Program-made: the position numbers and the translations under genes
DNA from: Euclidia mi
Lineage: Eukaryota; Arthropoda; Insecta; Lepidoptera; Erebidae
Reading direction: 5' to 3'
DNA: 64,000 nucleotides
Assembly: GCA_944739405.2 (NCBI GenBank)
Contig: OX123182.2
Span: 61,817,183 to 61,881,182 of the forward strand
The notes under the pieces: generated by a model
The model's input: only the letters and a program-made list of their open reading frames with translations
Told to the model about the DNA's origin: nothing
Database searches by the model: none
Part shown: piece by piece, positions 10,793-22,199 of the stretch
Position numbering within the stretch: position 1 is the stretch's first letter
How the letters are laid out: every line of letters starts with the position of its first letter

Positions 10793-12605
10793 GAAGGTAA
10801 TGGGTATGCTAAGGGCGAGTCCAACTAGCACTTGATTTAACTATTATATCAGCTCTTTGTTATAATGTTAACTAACTTCGAAAGTGATACGGCGGCAAAT
10901 AAACCTTATCGATTGCAATAATATTTTATACACGTCATACGAACATCAATTAACAATTAGTTACCGCTGTGAGAAATCGTAATTTGAATAGAAATAATTT
11001 TTGACCCAACCTCAATTAAAGAATAATTGCAAGTTTTACTAAACATAAGTTTCATAGTTAATAAATGTCTAATCTATTCATGTTGTTGTATATTTTAACA
11101 TCGTAAGTTAATACAATGCAGAGATAGATTCAACCAAAGTCCAAAAGAAAAACATGCTATTGTTTATTTGCAATAGAAGAACGTATACTTTCAATACAAA
11201 AACATACCTACAATTCATTTTCCTCCGTGTCCCTGCTTACATTGTGTTTTGCTTGTTTTTGTGTGATGTTTCTGAGTAAAAGAACTACCTAATGTCTTAT
11301 GAATTTGAAAGGTTTGTCATCCTATGCGGAATGGAAACGTAAATCCAAATGTGAAAACACGATTTTCATTAATACGTGTTAATTTATGAACCTCTTTTTA
11401 CGTCATGGTTTTTCAGGATTAAGATTTTAAAAGCATTAAACACTTTGTTTTTATTTTCTTTTGTGTGTTCGTTTTATGACAATATTCAACTAAAATTACG
11501 TACGTAACGCGATGCAGTATGTCTCAAACAAACTGTCATGTTACACACAACTACGTATAAGAACCGCTATTTGATGTTGTCGCAAACTGTCAAAACACAT
11601 TGCAAAGCCGCATTTGTCGCTTGCTTTATGCTCAAGTTACGGTCTACGACGTGATCCAATGCGTAGCAAACAAACCGTCACCCAAAGTGCTACGAAAGTG
11701 ACATGTGCGTAGACGGAGTATTGTATCGCTACAAATCGCGTCGTAGCAACCTTTATTGGCAAATTAACGTGTATTAACAAAATTGAACATTTAATGGTAT
11801 GATTAAAGCACCATGCAATCTCTACACTCGGGGGAAATAACCCAAAACATTACCTCGTCCCAAAAAGCATATCATCCACTTAATTTGATATCCCAAGCAA
11901 CGTTACCTTTATTGTTCGTTCTCGTAAAACGTCAAATAATTATGAATTCTCAGAGCTGGGATTACATATATCATCAGATAAGATAGACGTTTAAATAATA
12001 AAATCGCTTCCGAATGCTTCAGAATCCAAAAATGTCATAGCGGCTAATTAAAGTTTAATCAGTTTATTGCCGAGCGATTATAGGCTTTAGTGTTTAAGAA
12101 ATAAGGAATATGAAGGTTTGACATGTGAGTTTGTGATGTGAAACGATGGCTTGACATAATTGCGACTGTGCTCGGAAGTTAATTGCGTGTTCGTTGTCAA
12201 GCCGCAGCTACGGATGATTCAGGACAGGCGGTTTTCTGAGAATGAAACCCATGTAAAACTTGGTAATTTAATCCATTAATATTTGCTTATGCTCCTTTTG
12301 AGGATTATTATAAACGCTACTTGTGGTTTAATGAAGTTAGATCTTGGTTTACAGTTTACGACAGCTCGTTGTGGTTTTGGCTGTGTCATTGGTTTTAATG
12401 AGGCTCATTAGTAGGTTTGTTTGGCATCTAGACTTTAGCAATTTTACTAAGTATTTCTCACTAAGAGTAGGTTGGTAGGTTGCTAAGTAGGGCGTCACTG
12501 ATTGCACGAATGGGTCAGCTTGACTGGTAGTAAGAAAAAATTACTACATACAGAAATCGACGTAAAGTTACAGAACCTATACTGTTGCGTTTCGTTCGGT
12601 GAGTG
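10793..12605. other. No gene recognised
   Basis: AT-rich sequence with no convincing coding frame. About 11505-11760 is richer in CpG and CGTAGC-type words than its surroundings; the right end of the window (about 63790-63990) has a similar flavour. I see no repeat boundaries. Confidence 0.4.
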
Positions 12606-12735
12606 TGAGTGCCGGCAGGCAGCCCAAATCCTATTACTTCCCAACCCAAATGGCAGCAACCGACTTGTGACACCTCTGGTGTGGCTTGTGTCCATGGGTT
12701 CCCATCACGCGATTCGTCTGCTCATTTTCCGCCAA
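12606..12735 (-). repeat. Dispersed repeat fragment
   Basis: On the minus strand it reads AGCAGACGAATCGCGTGATGG followed by CCCATGGACACAAG, shared in altered form with 20775-20890 (minus) and 45345-45465 (plus). The wording is typical of an abundant moth interspersed repeat; the class is not clear. The open frames across it are incidental. Confidence 0.55.
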
Positions 12736-13867
12736 TTACATAAAAAAAGAAAAACTAAGAAAATAATAAGTATATTTTCAAGTCTTCTCACAGGTGACCT
12801 AAAAGTTTTATAACATTTTAAAAATAAACTATATATAATCTACACATAATTTGCAACTACCCGTCCGTAACAAAAGTCTGGCTTATGTTCCACTTAACAG
12901 CTTTACGTAGGTGAATTTTAAATTTATATGCAATAACGAACATAGTATTTTTTTATCAGTAAAAGTAATTTATTAAAACTCGGAGTGCTGTAAAATTCGA
13001 CCACGATTATATCACATCGATCATTTCTCTTTCATGCTTAAACTAGCACTCTTTTGTATGTTAAATGTGCAATAAATATTTTTACAGCTATTCTCTAATT
13101 GTCTTATTATATATAAGTAATACACGGTATTTTATTTCCTAAAGCGGTTTTTGTACCTTTAGCAATTCCACTGCATGTCATCTCCTTGGATACAGAACCC
13201 AGTGTTATTATTTATACTAAATGGTGCTTTTGCAAGTATATGGTTATTGTCATGGGGTTTAGCGTAGAGCTCGGTGTAAGTACCTGTTTATCAACTGAAT
13301 TTTACTATAATTTATTCGATTATTCGGTCGAGTGTACACTTGAGTACATAATTATTTATTAACAACTAAACAAATATTAAAACAGATTGGGCAATTTTTT
13401 GTTACTTCAAAGAGCCAAAAAAATCGAAATTTGATTGTGCTGTAAATTAACTCAATGGCCTTTCATTTTGTACTGTATAATAAGTGAATTCCTTCATCTC
13501 AGGTAATTTTAATTTTCACCGTATTTTTTAATTTAGAGCTTTTAGGATGGGAAGTCTACTCTGTCAAGAATATTTTACATGCACATTTCATTTAACACGC
13601 TCTACGTTTAAAAAGTTATAACAAATTAACGTTTCTTATTTTTTTATTGCAGGCAGTACGCAATTTTCGACACACGTATCGTTTTTATTTTGCTTTGTAT
13701 GAAGGTTGTTAAAATGCTGTCAGAAATTTTACTGTATGTTAATAATTCGTATGTTTTATGAAGTTAGAGATAAATGTGAGATAGTTCATTCACATATTTC
13801 CGTATATAATTGCATAGCAATGTGCCTTCTATCCGAAGAATATTAAAAAAAAAATCTGTTAGTGTTC
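12736..13867. other. No gene recognised
   Basis: AT-rich, no coding motif, no inverted ends that I can see. Confidence 0.4.
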
Positions 13868-14020
13868 AATATAAGTCATCATCCTTCTAGTGCTATCCCA
13901 GTTTGAACCCGGGATCTGATTTCTAGTCTAACCGGCTTTGACTGAATATTAGCTTTTCGACAGAGTGACTGCCTATCTGACTTCTGCAACCCAAAGGGAT
14001 AGCTGTATTGTTGGTTTTCA
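13868..14020 (-). repeat. SINE family A fragment, CCCCG-type body
   Basis: The words TCGACAGAGTGACTGCC and GACTTCTGCAACCCAAAGGG match the 3' body also seen at 19800-19900 and, inverted, at 43045-43130. The tRNA head is missing, so this is a 5'-truncated copy on the minus strand. Confidence 0.55.
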
Positions 14021-16450
14021 ATTTAAATGACATCAATAAATTATAGACACAATCACATTAATGTTGCTATTTTACGTCACAGATTTCGTCAGAGTCTATT
14101 TTTTTTTCAGTCTACGTCTTGAATCAAGTTTGTATTCATGTTATCGTGTTCTAAAATGCATAACATAATATATGATGTGGTATTAATCTGTATAAGTAAC
14201 TGTGTAGTATGTTCAATCTCAATAGACTAGTTCAAAACCTAACAAACCACTCTATATGGTATTTTAATTCAATGTAGCACTGCAGATCACTAAACCAACT
14301 TAAAAAAATCTCGATTTTATCCGTTCAAAATCACATAACTCACGAACACTTATGTATATTCAAAAAGATTGTGGGTATAATCTAGAGCGTTTTCAATGTG
14401 AAGCAATGCATAGTTGAGTGGTTCCGTTGCTTTAGTCCTGTTTCCCCTCGTAATCCGGCTTATGTCGGTCTATAGACGGGCTACTGCGCTTTCTAAAGCT
14501 TTTTTAAATAGATTAACTTTCGTGTATATTTATTAATATTTTATGCACATATATACATAGGGGAGTGAGTGACCCTAAGATTATCATACTCCTTAATTTG
14601 ATGTATTATGTTAATTCTAATATAAGCCCCAGACGTTAAAATATCGCTGCTGGGCTTTTCAGTATAAAAAACCTGTGTGAGAATGGTGAAGTATAAGTCT
14701 ATCACGATACACGAGAGTAGACAGACCACTTTCAGATACCTTTGCATTTTCTTAACATGAGTGCTAGCTGTATATGCGCAGATATAGTTGCAGATAGAAA
14801 TGTAGTGGTATTGCACTCGCAACCTCTGAGTGTTATTCTGCATTAGCTACACCTCGTCAATGTAACCATGGCGTCGTGTCGCATCGTTCTGCTATTACAT
14901 ATTTGTAGCATTTTTTTTTCTTTTTTCGATCACCTAAATATCGTATCATGAAATTACATTATAACCTTCCGCATGTGACTGTTAAAAACCAATAAATTTT
15001 TGTTTATATAGTAAATAAAAATACATTTGTAAAGATTCTAGAGATGAGTTCGTAAAAAAACGGACAAGCTAGCAACTTGTCTTTATTAGTAAAGACTGCT
15101 ATTTCGCAAAGCAATATAGCATGTACTTTAAAAGGTACGTACTGAGCGTACAGTTTTAAGTACCATTTTGTTTAAACTAAAATGTTTAACCTAACTCAAA
15201 TAAACAGGATTGGACAGATGGATCGAGATATCCCGTCGGCCACCCTGATTTAATCGCCTTTTCGCACCCTTAATCTAATGAATGCTGTGCGCTCCGTATT
15301 ATATGAACCAGTTTTGTATATGTATGGTTTGCTTTGTCCTTTGAGGTTGGACGCAATTGAGTGAAGTGATACGGTGAAGTAGTTTAATAGGCTACATCGA
15401 CTTTGTAGGGTAATATCAAGAATACGCACAAGTTGTTGCTCTAAATCTGAGTGTCCTTTGTTTCCAAATGTCTGTAAAGTCCCCCGCGACACATTATTTA
15501 TTCTTAGAGCAGGAGCTGTTTAAAAAAAGCATTATACACACACAAAACATTAACGTAACTGGAGTTGCTGTATACTTAAATGTTAGCAGTAGCCTACATT
15601 GCTCGAAATATTTCAACAACGGCATTAATTTATAATCTCACTACACAAACGTATATAACGCCTAATCTTAGTATTTACTTTTAAAATAAGCATTATATAT
15701 TTCACACTAAATAAAAATACTCTTAGACATTCATACGACCTACAAGAAAGCAAAAAATATTATATTTTCATGATAAACGTAATACATACTTTTTTTTCTA
15801 TAATGCAATCTGGGTACGATTTCAATTACATGCGGTATAAAAAAATAAAAAAGCAGTTTGTGAGTGTAATAAATACATTACATATTTATAATATGAAGAA
15901 AATAAACGTTCAAGACGTAAGACCAAAACTTGGCAATAAATGTTTTCATATTGTATCAAGCAAGGCCAAATGCGATACGCGCTGCCGAGTACTGGGCTAA
16001 AAGCGTATAACAAGTGTTGACATCGACGTGAAAAGAAGATATTGTTGTCGATATTTTAAGGTAAAATTACCATTAAATACGAAATATAACGATATTAAAG
16101 TAAACATGGTAAAACAATAATTATGACTATTTGAGGATTGACGACTATATTGTTGACATATTTGTTATAAGCGTAGCTTAAGAGTAGCAATATAGAAGTT
16201 TGTTTGGTAGTCAAAGAAAGTGTCAAAATATAGCCTTTAGGAAGGCTTGCTGAACAGCGGGATAGCAGCCTAGGGCTACTAACCCTGCTGTACAAGGAGA
16301 GTGATAAAATTTTAAGGAAATAGTCTAACTTGTTAACCTACTCTCCTAGAGCCGCAGCCTATCACCTATACCTAATATCCTATCCTAGTTATCCTAATCC
16401 TTATACCTACATGTATCCTAAACCTATCCTAACTTGCACCTAGCGTAAAA
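14021..16450. other. No gene recognised
   Basis: Minus-strand frames at 14541-14843 and 15250-15492 have no recognisable motif and biased, low-complexity translations. About 16340-16450 is a C- and T-rich run of short CCTA-type words (CCTATCCTAA, ATACCTAC). Confidence 0.4.
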
Positions 16451-16507
16451 TGCGTATAGGCTTGGTGCTCTGTGGTATTCTGTGATACAGACCAGCACTT
16501 ATACGCA
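16451..16507. repeat. Hairpin 1 of a tandem pair
   Basis: TGCGTATA (16451-16458) pairs with TATACGCA (16500-16507), and partly paired inner segments surround a small TCTGT-gat-ACAGA hairpin. The apical CTGTGATACAGACC is shared with the next hairpin, while the stems differ. Confidence 0.55.
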
Positions 16508-16531
16508 CCTACTACTAAGCGCCTAACCTAT

Positions 16532-16594
16532 GGCACGTACTATCGTGGTACTACTGTGGTATACTGTGATACAGACCTACGATTCGTACGCGCC
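16532..16594. repeat. Hairpin 2 of a tandem pair
   Basis: GGCACGTAC (16532-16540) pairs with GTACGCGCC (16586-16594) with one mismatch, and TCGT/ACGA extend the stem. The same CTGTGATACAGACC apex as hairpin 1 is present at about 16564-16577. A shared loop with unlike paired stems suggests a kept structure. Confidence 0.55.
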
Positions 16595-17179
16595 TAGAAC
16601 CTAACCCTATTTGTCCCTACAATCCCTATTAGATCCTAGCCCTACTATACGTATTTATATATACTTATATAGATAGGTGCGGGATATCTGCCACCGGATA
16701 CCTATGATGACAGACGGACTGTGGGTAGGACTTAGGTATGGTGGAAATGGTTTTCTGACTGCCAACTCGACAGACTCACCGAGCTGATCAGTACTGATGG
16801 CTAAAGGTGTCTTGGCCACCGTCAGAGGTATGGGAAGGATATCGAGTCAAAGTCGGATTAAACTTGTGACTGGTTTATTTCTTATTCTACATGATCTTAC
16901 ATACTAAACTTATACTATGTACACACACGCAACTTTACGGTTGTGTGCTGTGTGTGTAAGGTGCCATCTCAGCGGTATGTACCTTAGGTGAGTACGTGAT
17001 TTTCTCTTAATTGAATAAAAATCACGAACAATAATTGTTGCGGTAAAAACTCACGTAGGATTATATCACTGAAATGGCATGTTCATGTGTGAACACTTGC
17101 TTATTCGACTGACAGTTTAAGAACGCAATATGACTGAAAAATGTTGAACAACGAAGCGACACAAACGCATGTATTTTTT
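16595..17179. other. No gene recognised
   Basis: Contains a CACACACGCAA..TTGTGTGCTGTGTGTG inverted segment near 16921-16960 and otherwise unassigned sequence. This and the hairpins may belong to one unknown repeat. Confidence 0.35.
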
Positions 17180-17255
17180 TATGCGAGGGGTTAAGCTAAG
17201 TCTTTGGATGACAAAGACATTATTTTACATAGGCATTATAGAACCAGTTACCTTA
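17180..17255 (+). repeat. Inverted-duplication segment, far end (left arm)
   Basis: TTAAGCTAAGTCTTTGGATG and TTATAGAACCAGTTA recur inverted and slightly altered at 27433-27505. Together with 17613-17838 it suggests that 17.2-19.2 kb and 24.7-27.5 kb derive from one sequence in opposite orientation. Confidence 0.55.
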
Positions 17256-17612
17256 TAGGTATATATATGTAGGAAACCATCTAATAAGTATACATCATGT
17301 AATGTCAGTTTTGACGAATAAATAATATTTTAAATTCAAGGGGTCTAGAAGTCGATGTTGCTACACCCCAACCACATTAAACATCAATTACTGCAATCGA
17401 TGAATATGATGATCAAGAGAAAGAAAAGGAAGTAACAATTTTAATTTCAGGTTCAAACTTTTTAATACGAGTCATATTACAAACAAATATTACAAAACAA
17501 CAAAAGTCGTATTACGTGTATACAATCTATTTTACAAACTACGACACGTACGCGATTATTGAAAATTTAGTGGCACTATAAAAAATAAACTGAATCATAC
17601 AAGCTTGAAAAT

Positions 17613-17838
17613 CTACTCAAATAAAATACCACCACTTCTACATATTGTAAGAAAACATTAACAACAATATGAGTTCACACATAATGTGTTCCGAAACAGC
17701 AAACCGATATCACTTCGAAAGAAATCTAATAAGACTTGGTCATTTGAGAACTTAGTTCAATATAATTCACCATTGTTAATCAAAGAGGTATTATAACTTG
17801 AACGGGGCTTGAATGTTTCTACAAATTTGCTGCCGACG
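17613..17838 (+). repeat. Inverted-duplication segment A (left arm)
   Basis: Closely matches the reverse complement of about 24871-25095; for example AGCAAACCGATATCACTTCG and CTTCGAAAGAAATCTAATAA are present in both. The match is cut at 17838 by the Transib-like insertion and resumes at 19040. Confidence 0.8.
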
Positions 17839-19039
17839 CACACTGGCGACAATTTGCAAAAACTTGGACATTATATGATTTTAAAATATTGTCGATAAAA
17901 CAGTTTTATAACACTTATCTTAAACCTCAATAAATGACGCAATTCTTGAGCATTTTTTTATATATTTAATGTGGTAAAATTCTATAACAATCTGCCTACG
18001 AAGTTGATCAAAAATATCGTGCTTAAATTTGATGATTTCCAAGTCGCATGTTATCGCTCGTTGTGTTTACAACTGTAAATATTTGGGGTTTTTCTGTTAT
18101 GGATTCTATTTCTAGAGGTATTTATAGTTGCTATCAGATGTTACTATTTTCTAAAATAAATCTTAACACCAATACCCTTGCCTTGAAATTGATAGTATTA
18201 TTTACTTACGTAAGCAGAAAGAATAAGGGAAATACCTAGTACGATATTCTTCTGTATTTCTAGAAATAAGCTGTATTAAATTGTAGCATATAATACTAGT
18301 ATTTAGTTTATTTTAAATTTGGCTGCCGATATCTGCCTAATGATAAGTTTTTACTACCTTTAAGTAACGGTATTTATGCGTATATTTTGTCGTCGGATAT
18401 TTTAGGTCTTTAACTTGTGTTTATTCTTTTGATAAGTGGTTCTAAAAAAACTTTTGTTAATATCTATCTGAAGATGCACAAGAGTCAAGAAATAAGGATA
18501 TAAATAAATATCGCAGAGACTTTACAAGAAAAACGCCCCGTATTTAAACTACACATGAGACATTTAGGTATATCAAAGACTTAGCGTTTCTTCAGACCCT
18601 TTTATCTCAAGTTTACTAAAACGTCCAGAAAGTCCAATACGCTGTTGCCCCTGGATGCAATTTAACTAATGAAGGAACCTGAAATAGTGTATTTTATATT
18701 TAAACAAAGTTAGGTATCAACATTGCACACCATATAGTTTGTATGTCTCTGATCATTCATGATTCTTAGTTATGAATATTATTAATTTATAGTACATAGT
18801 TAGTTAAATTCTTGTTAATCTCTCATATATATACTTACTATTATCCTACGATAATTTTAGAACTATCAATATCATAAAGTCAGTTTTTATGTTCGCGCTG
18901 GTTAAAACACAGGCCTCTTTTCATAAAATAATAAAAATTCATAGTTCAAAAGGTTTGAATTTAATTTTGAATAGGTTTATCAAATACATTTTAGCATTAA
19001 AACATTTTGGCCACCTTTTTGGTAATATTCGCCAGTGTG
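17839..19039. mobile_element. Transib-like non-autonomous DNA transposon, TSD CGACG
   Basis: The 1201 bp element starts CACACTGGCG and ends CGCCAGTGTG, and is flanked by CGACG on both sides (17834-17838 and 19040-19044). The inverted duplicate at 24871-24875 has a single CGTCG and no element, which is a direct empty site. Transib elements have 5 bp GC-rich duplications of CGNCG form and ends starting CAC, so this assignment follows known family rules. Both ends have CACACTG, a 10 base gap, then an A-rich core (GCAAAAACT on the left, CCAAAAAGG on the right). No transposase remains. Confidence 0.78.
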
Positions 19040-19192
19040 CGACGGCTGCATAGCTTGATAAAATACGTACTCGAAGCAAATAAAGTCACTCCACTATTAT
19101 TCTGCGCTGCTTTATTAGGGCGCAAGATAAATAGGCAACTAAAGGGACACAGAGTTTATGGAGCGGTATGTTTTGTGTACAACGATGTAAAG
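19040..19192 (+). repeat. Inverted-duplication segment B (left arm)
   Basis: Matches the reverse complement of 24721-24875, including CACTCCACTATTATTCTGCG and GGGCGCAAGATAAATAGGCA. The 87-codon frame over it (19007-19270) starts inside the transposon and is not conserved as a frame in the other arm, so I do not call a gene. Confidence 0.8.
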
Positions 19193-19309
19193 TTAAGTAC
19201 TGATTTTATGGAATTCAAAGAGACACACAGGAAGAAAAGGGGACTTAATTTTATAATTTGCATAGATTAATAATTGATTGAGATGGGATCTTGTTTATCA
19301 TTATCGTCC

Positions 19310-20137
19310 TAGCGTTTTCCCGGTTGCATCCAAGACTTACACGTCTAGGTGCCCGGGGTCCGCTTACTAGTCTAGGGTCGCCACATATCTGACGGAAGAT
19401 GCGTCGAACGTATCTTCGGTCGCGTCTATTCCGTCAAATAAGTCGGTACACATCTGTCGGAAAATGCGTCGAGCGTATCTAAATCGGTCGCGTCTATTCC
19501 GTCAAATAAGACCTGCTACATTACGCGTCTAGTCAGTTTCTGCGTTCAGCAACTACAGTGCTGTTGCTTTGTATGACATTTAATTTTAAAACGTCACCCA
19601 ACGCGTCAGTCGAAATTCACGTAGTGCGTGGTGCGCGCAAAGTCGACGGATAATGCGTTGACGGAAACGGAACAGACGCTGTACGCTCGACGTACTAACG
19701 GATCATCAGTCAGGTGTGAATGTTGAATGTTTTTCTATGTATTGGCGTTACGCAACCGATAATACGCGACGCATCTTCCGTCAAATATGTTCCGACCCTA
19801 ACCAGATATGACAGAATATCAAATTTTCCACAGAGCGACTGCCGTCTGATATCCGCAAACTGACACCAAAGAGATAGCGATATTCCATGGTTTAGACCAG
19901 TATCAGTTTATTAAAGGGATACTGACTCGCTATAACGACTGTTAAAGATTTTCATGACAGCCGGGACTGACAGTTTTAACGTGCTCTCAGAGGCAAAGGG
20001 CAAGCGATAAATAATCAACAATTTGATACGCACATAACTTAGAAAAGTCAGCGGTACGCGCCGTTGATTCGAACCCGATACCCTCTGCATGGCAGTCTGT
20101 TGGTATCACCACTACGCTAACGCTGCCTCTGAGATGT
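19310..20137 (-). repeat. SINE family A split by a MITE
   Basis: The minus-strand head lies near 20040-20137, with the B box seen on the plus strand as GATTCGAACCCGATACC near 20068-20084. The body passes through ACGCACATAACTTAGAAAAG and ends near 19310 in the CGGACCCCGG-type tail. The MITE at 19375-19798 interrupts it at a TA, and the SINE text reads on smoothly across the gap (AGTC-TA-ACCAGATATGAC). Confidence 0.75.
19375..19798. mobile_element. MITE with TA duplication inserted in a SINE
   Basis: The ends GGGTCG...CGACCC extend to an inverted repeat of about 30 bp (GACGGAAGATGCGTCG on the left, CGACGCATCTTCCGTC on the right). TA flanks both sides (19373-19374 and 19799-19800). Inside, a unit of about 65 bp (GTCGCGTCTATTCCGTCAAA) is repeated twice at about 19384-19510. 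The TA target suggests a Tc1/mariner-type partner. Confidence 0.75.
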
Positions 20138-20536
20138 GATCTTGCTATCCCGGTATATTAACAGGACGAATTCTTTATTAATATGAATTCTACTTATCAA
20201 AACCATTTGTCATCAGTGACACCATTCGCCGTAATGATAATACAGAAAAGAACACCTAGAACATTCATGTTAACATATAAAATAAAATGAAATCATTTTT
20301 TATGTTAAACGGTTTTATTACAATAAAAAATATGTAGTCAGGTTATGTACTAAAAGCTAAAAAATAATTCGGTAAGTACTAGCTACCAGATCGCACCAAC
20401 CTTCTCATGTATTGATCAGATAAATATAAAATCGTTGGGCGTAGCGTATCCAGAGTAAACATTTTGATAGAAATTTCACGTTTTCATTTCATGTTGTTTC
20501 ATTTAGTGTTCATTTCAAACTTTCGTGGTCATTTAA
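20138..20536. other. No gene recognised
   Basis: AT-rich spacer between the SINE and the palindrome; nothing assigned. Confidence 0.4.
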
Positions 20537-20680
20537 ACTTATTTTAAATTGTCTTTCGGGATATATAACACGTACCTTTGTTTGGAGTAACCGATATTTC
20601 GGCACTGTTAATTACCGAATCATCGGTTACTCCAAACAAAGGTACATGGTATTTATCCCGAAAGACAATTTAAAATAAGT
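20537..20680. repeat. 144 bp near-perfect palindrome
   Basis: ACTTATTTTAAATTGTCTTT at 20537 is matched by its complement ending at 20680. The arms run through CCTTTGTTTGGAGTAACCGA with few mismatches and close on a loop around CACTGTTAATTACCG. It could be a foldback MITE or a terminal piece of a retroelement; it carries no coding sequence. Confidence 0.8.
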
Positions 20681-20774
20681 GCAACATACATGTTCGTAAG
20701 CTGAATTTCGTTTGGTAAGTGAGAGTACCAGAAGTCCCATCTCCCTGCGTCTCGCTTCTCTTCCTATTTATTTT

Positions 20775-20890
20775 CCCATCCAAACCGGCAGCACAATTGT
20801 GTCGCGTTCTGATGTTTTGCGTGACCACGAGCAACGGTAATCACATACCATCAGGCGATCCGTCTGGTCGTTTTAGCAAACCGATAGATA
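20775..20890 (-). repeat. Dispersed repeat fragment
   Basis: On the minus strand it has CCAGACGGATCGCCTGATGG and a following GGTAATCACATACC-type region, shared with 12606-12735 and 45345-45465. The overlapping 61-codon frame is incidental. Confidence 0.55.
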
Positions 20891-21846
20891 TATTAGATAG
20901 GTGACATGAAGAAGTGAATAAAGTCCATTGAAAAGTTACATTTGGGGTAGCATTTATCAGAGGACGCAATTTTATGTTATAGATGTGTAGGGAGATCTAG
21001 TGTTAAGCTTGATCTAAATTTGTGGGGTACTTCTTGTCTCTCGACCACCAACTTGAAAAGAGTGGTGCAGATGCAGATGGTTTTTCTTGATTATCTGGTA
21101 ATCTATAGGCCGCACACGAAAGAGATTTTTCTTGCAAATTAAATTCTCTACAACCTTGGTCATGAAACTCTTGTCGTAAAACCAAAACTAAAAGTTTTAT
21201 TGTTATTATGGCTGTACTTCGGCAATTTTCATTTTTTTCCAAAATAACTGTGTGTGTGTGTACTGTGTCTTTGATATGTGAAAACAGTCAGATATTACTT
21301 TGACAGTTTGACTGATGAAAGTAAAGCAAGTGGCAAGCTGTAATTTTTATTTAAAATGCCATGAAACTGGTAAGATATAATTCATGAAATATCAGTCGTA
21401 ATATTTGCTTTAAAACAACACTTTTGCAGAAATATCCTAAAAGGCAGAGAATATCGTAAATTCTCAATAAAGAAACAAAAATGTAGAAAATTCATAAGCC
21501 GTAATGAGATACTCATTTATGATAATGGCAGCTCTTAATACCTCTTATTGTTAGCATTTCGGCTTATTGGAAAACTTTGATTTCTGTGAACGGTTTTTAG
21601 GCGTATTGGCCTTATTTTGTGTATTCAAATTTATATTCCGAAATAAAGGTACACGGAAATTAAGCGGGAAATGGTCATCGATATACTGCTTTTAAAAGTT
21701 TTTGTTTTAAATATTGTTGCCGGTAAAGTTGAGCAATTTTTTTTTATACACTACATATAAATGTATCGGAATGTTTCACTGTAATATTATTTTTACTTTT
21801 TTCTTTCACGATCAAATCACCATGCAGTATAATTCTTATTAAATAC
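20891..21846. other. No gene recognised
   Basis: A minus-strand 79-codon frame at 21003-21242 has no motif. A short (TG)n run lies near 21250-21262. Confidence 0.4.
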
Positions 21847-22047
21847 TAGACGACGCCAGCAGCTACGCCTGCATTTTTTTAATATTTACCCGTTTTGGCC
21901 GATCTCGTGGGAATTTCGAGAAATCCCTTCTTAGTGCACCCCTACGGCCCCCAAGGAACATACATGCCAAATTTCAACTTCCTGCGCCCAATAGTTTCGG
22001 CTGTAGAGTGTCTGTCAGTCAGTCAGTAACGCAAGGATTTTATATAT
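21847..22047 (+). repeat. About 200 bp dispersed repeat, copy 1
   Basis: Runs from CTAGACGACGCCAGCAGC to TTTTATATATTAAGAT and is nearly identical to 36118-36328 in the same orientation. A fragment at 46966-47042 is inverted. It resembles a LINE 3' UTR or SINE body abundant in moths, but no tRNA head is visible. Confidence 0.7.
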
Positions 22048-22199
22048 TAAGATAATAATATAGTATACTATTCTACCACATTTACACAGTACCATCTAGT
22101 CCCAAACTAAGCAAAGCTTGTACTATGAGTAAATGGGTAAAAAATAGTATATGTATATGTATGTATGTTTATCTATTGTCTAGTAAGACAATAGATTAA

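Noticed and set aside
19007..19270. 87-codon frame across the Transib right end
   Set aside because: It starts in the transposon and is not kept as a frame in the inverted copy.
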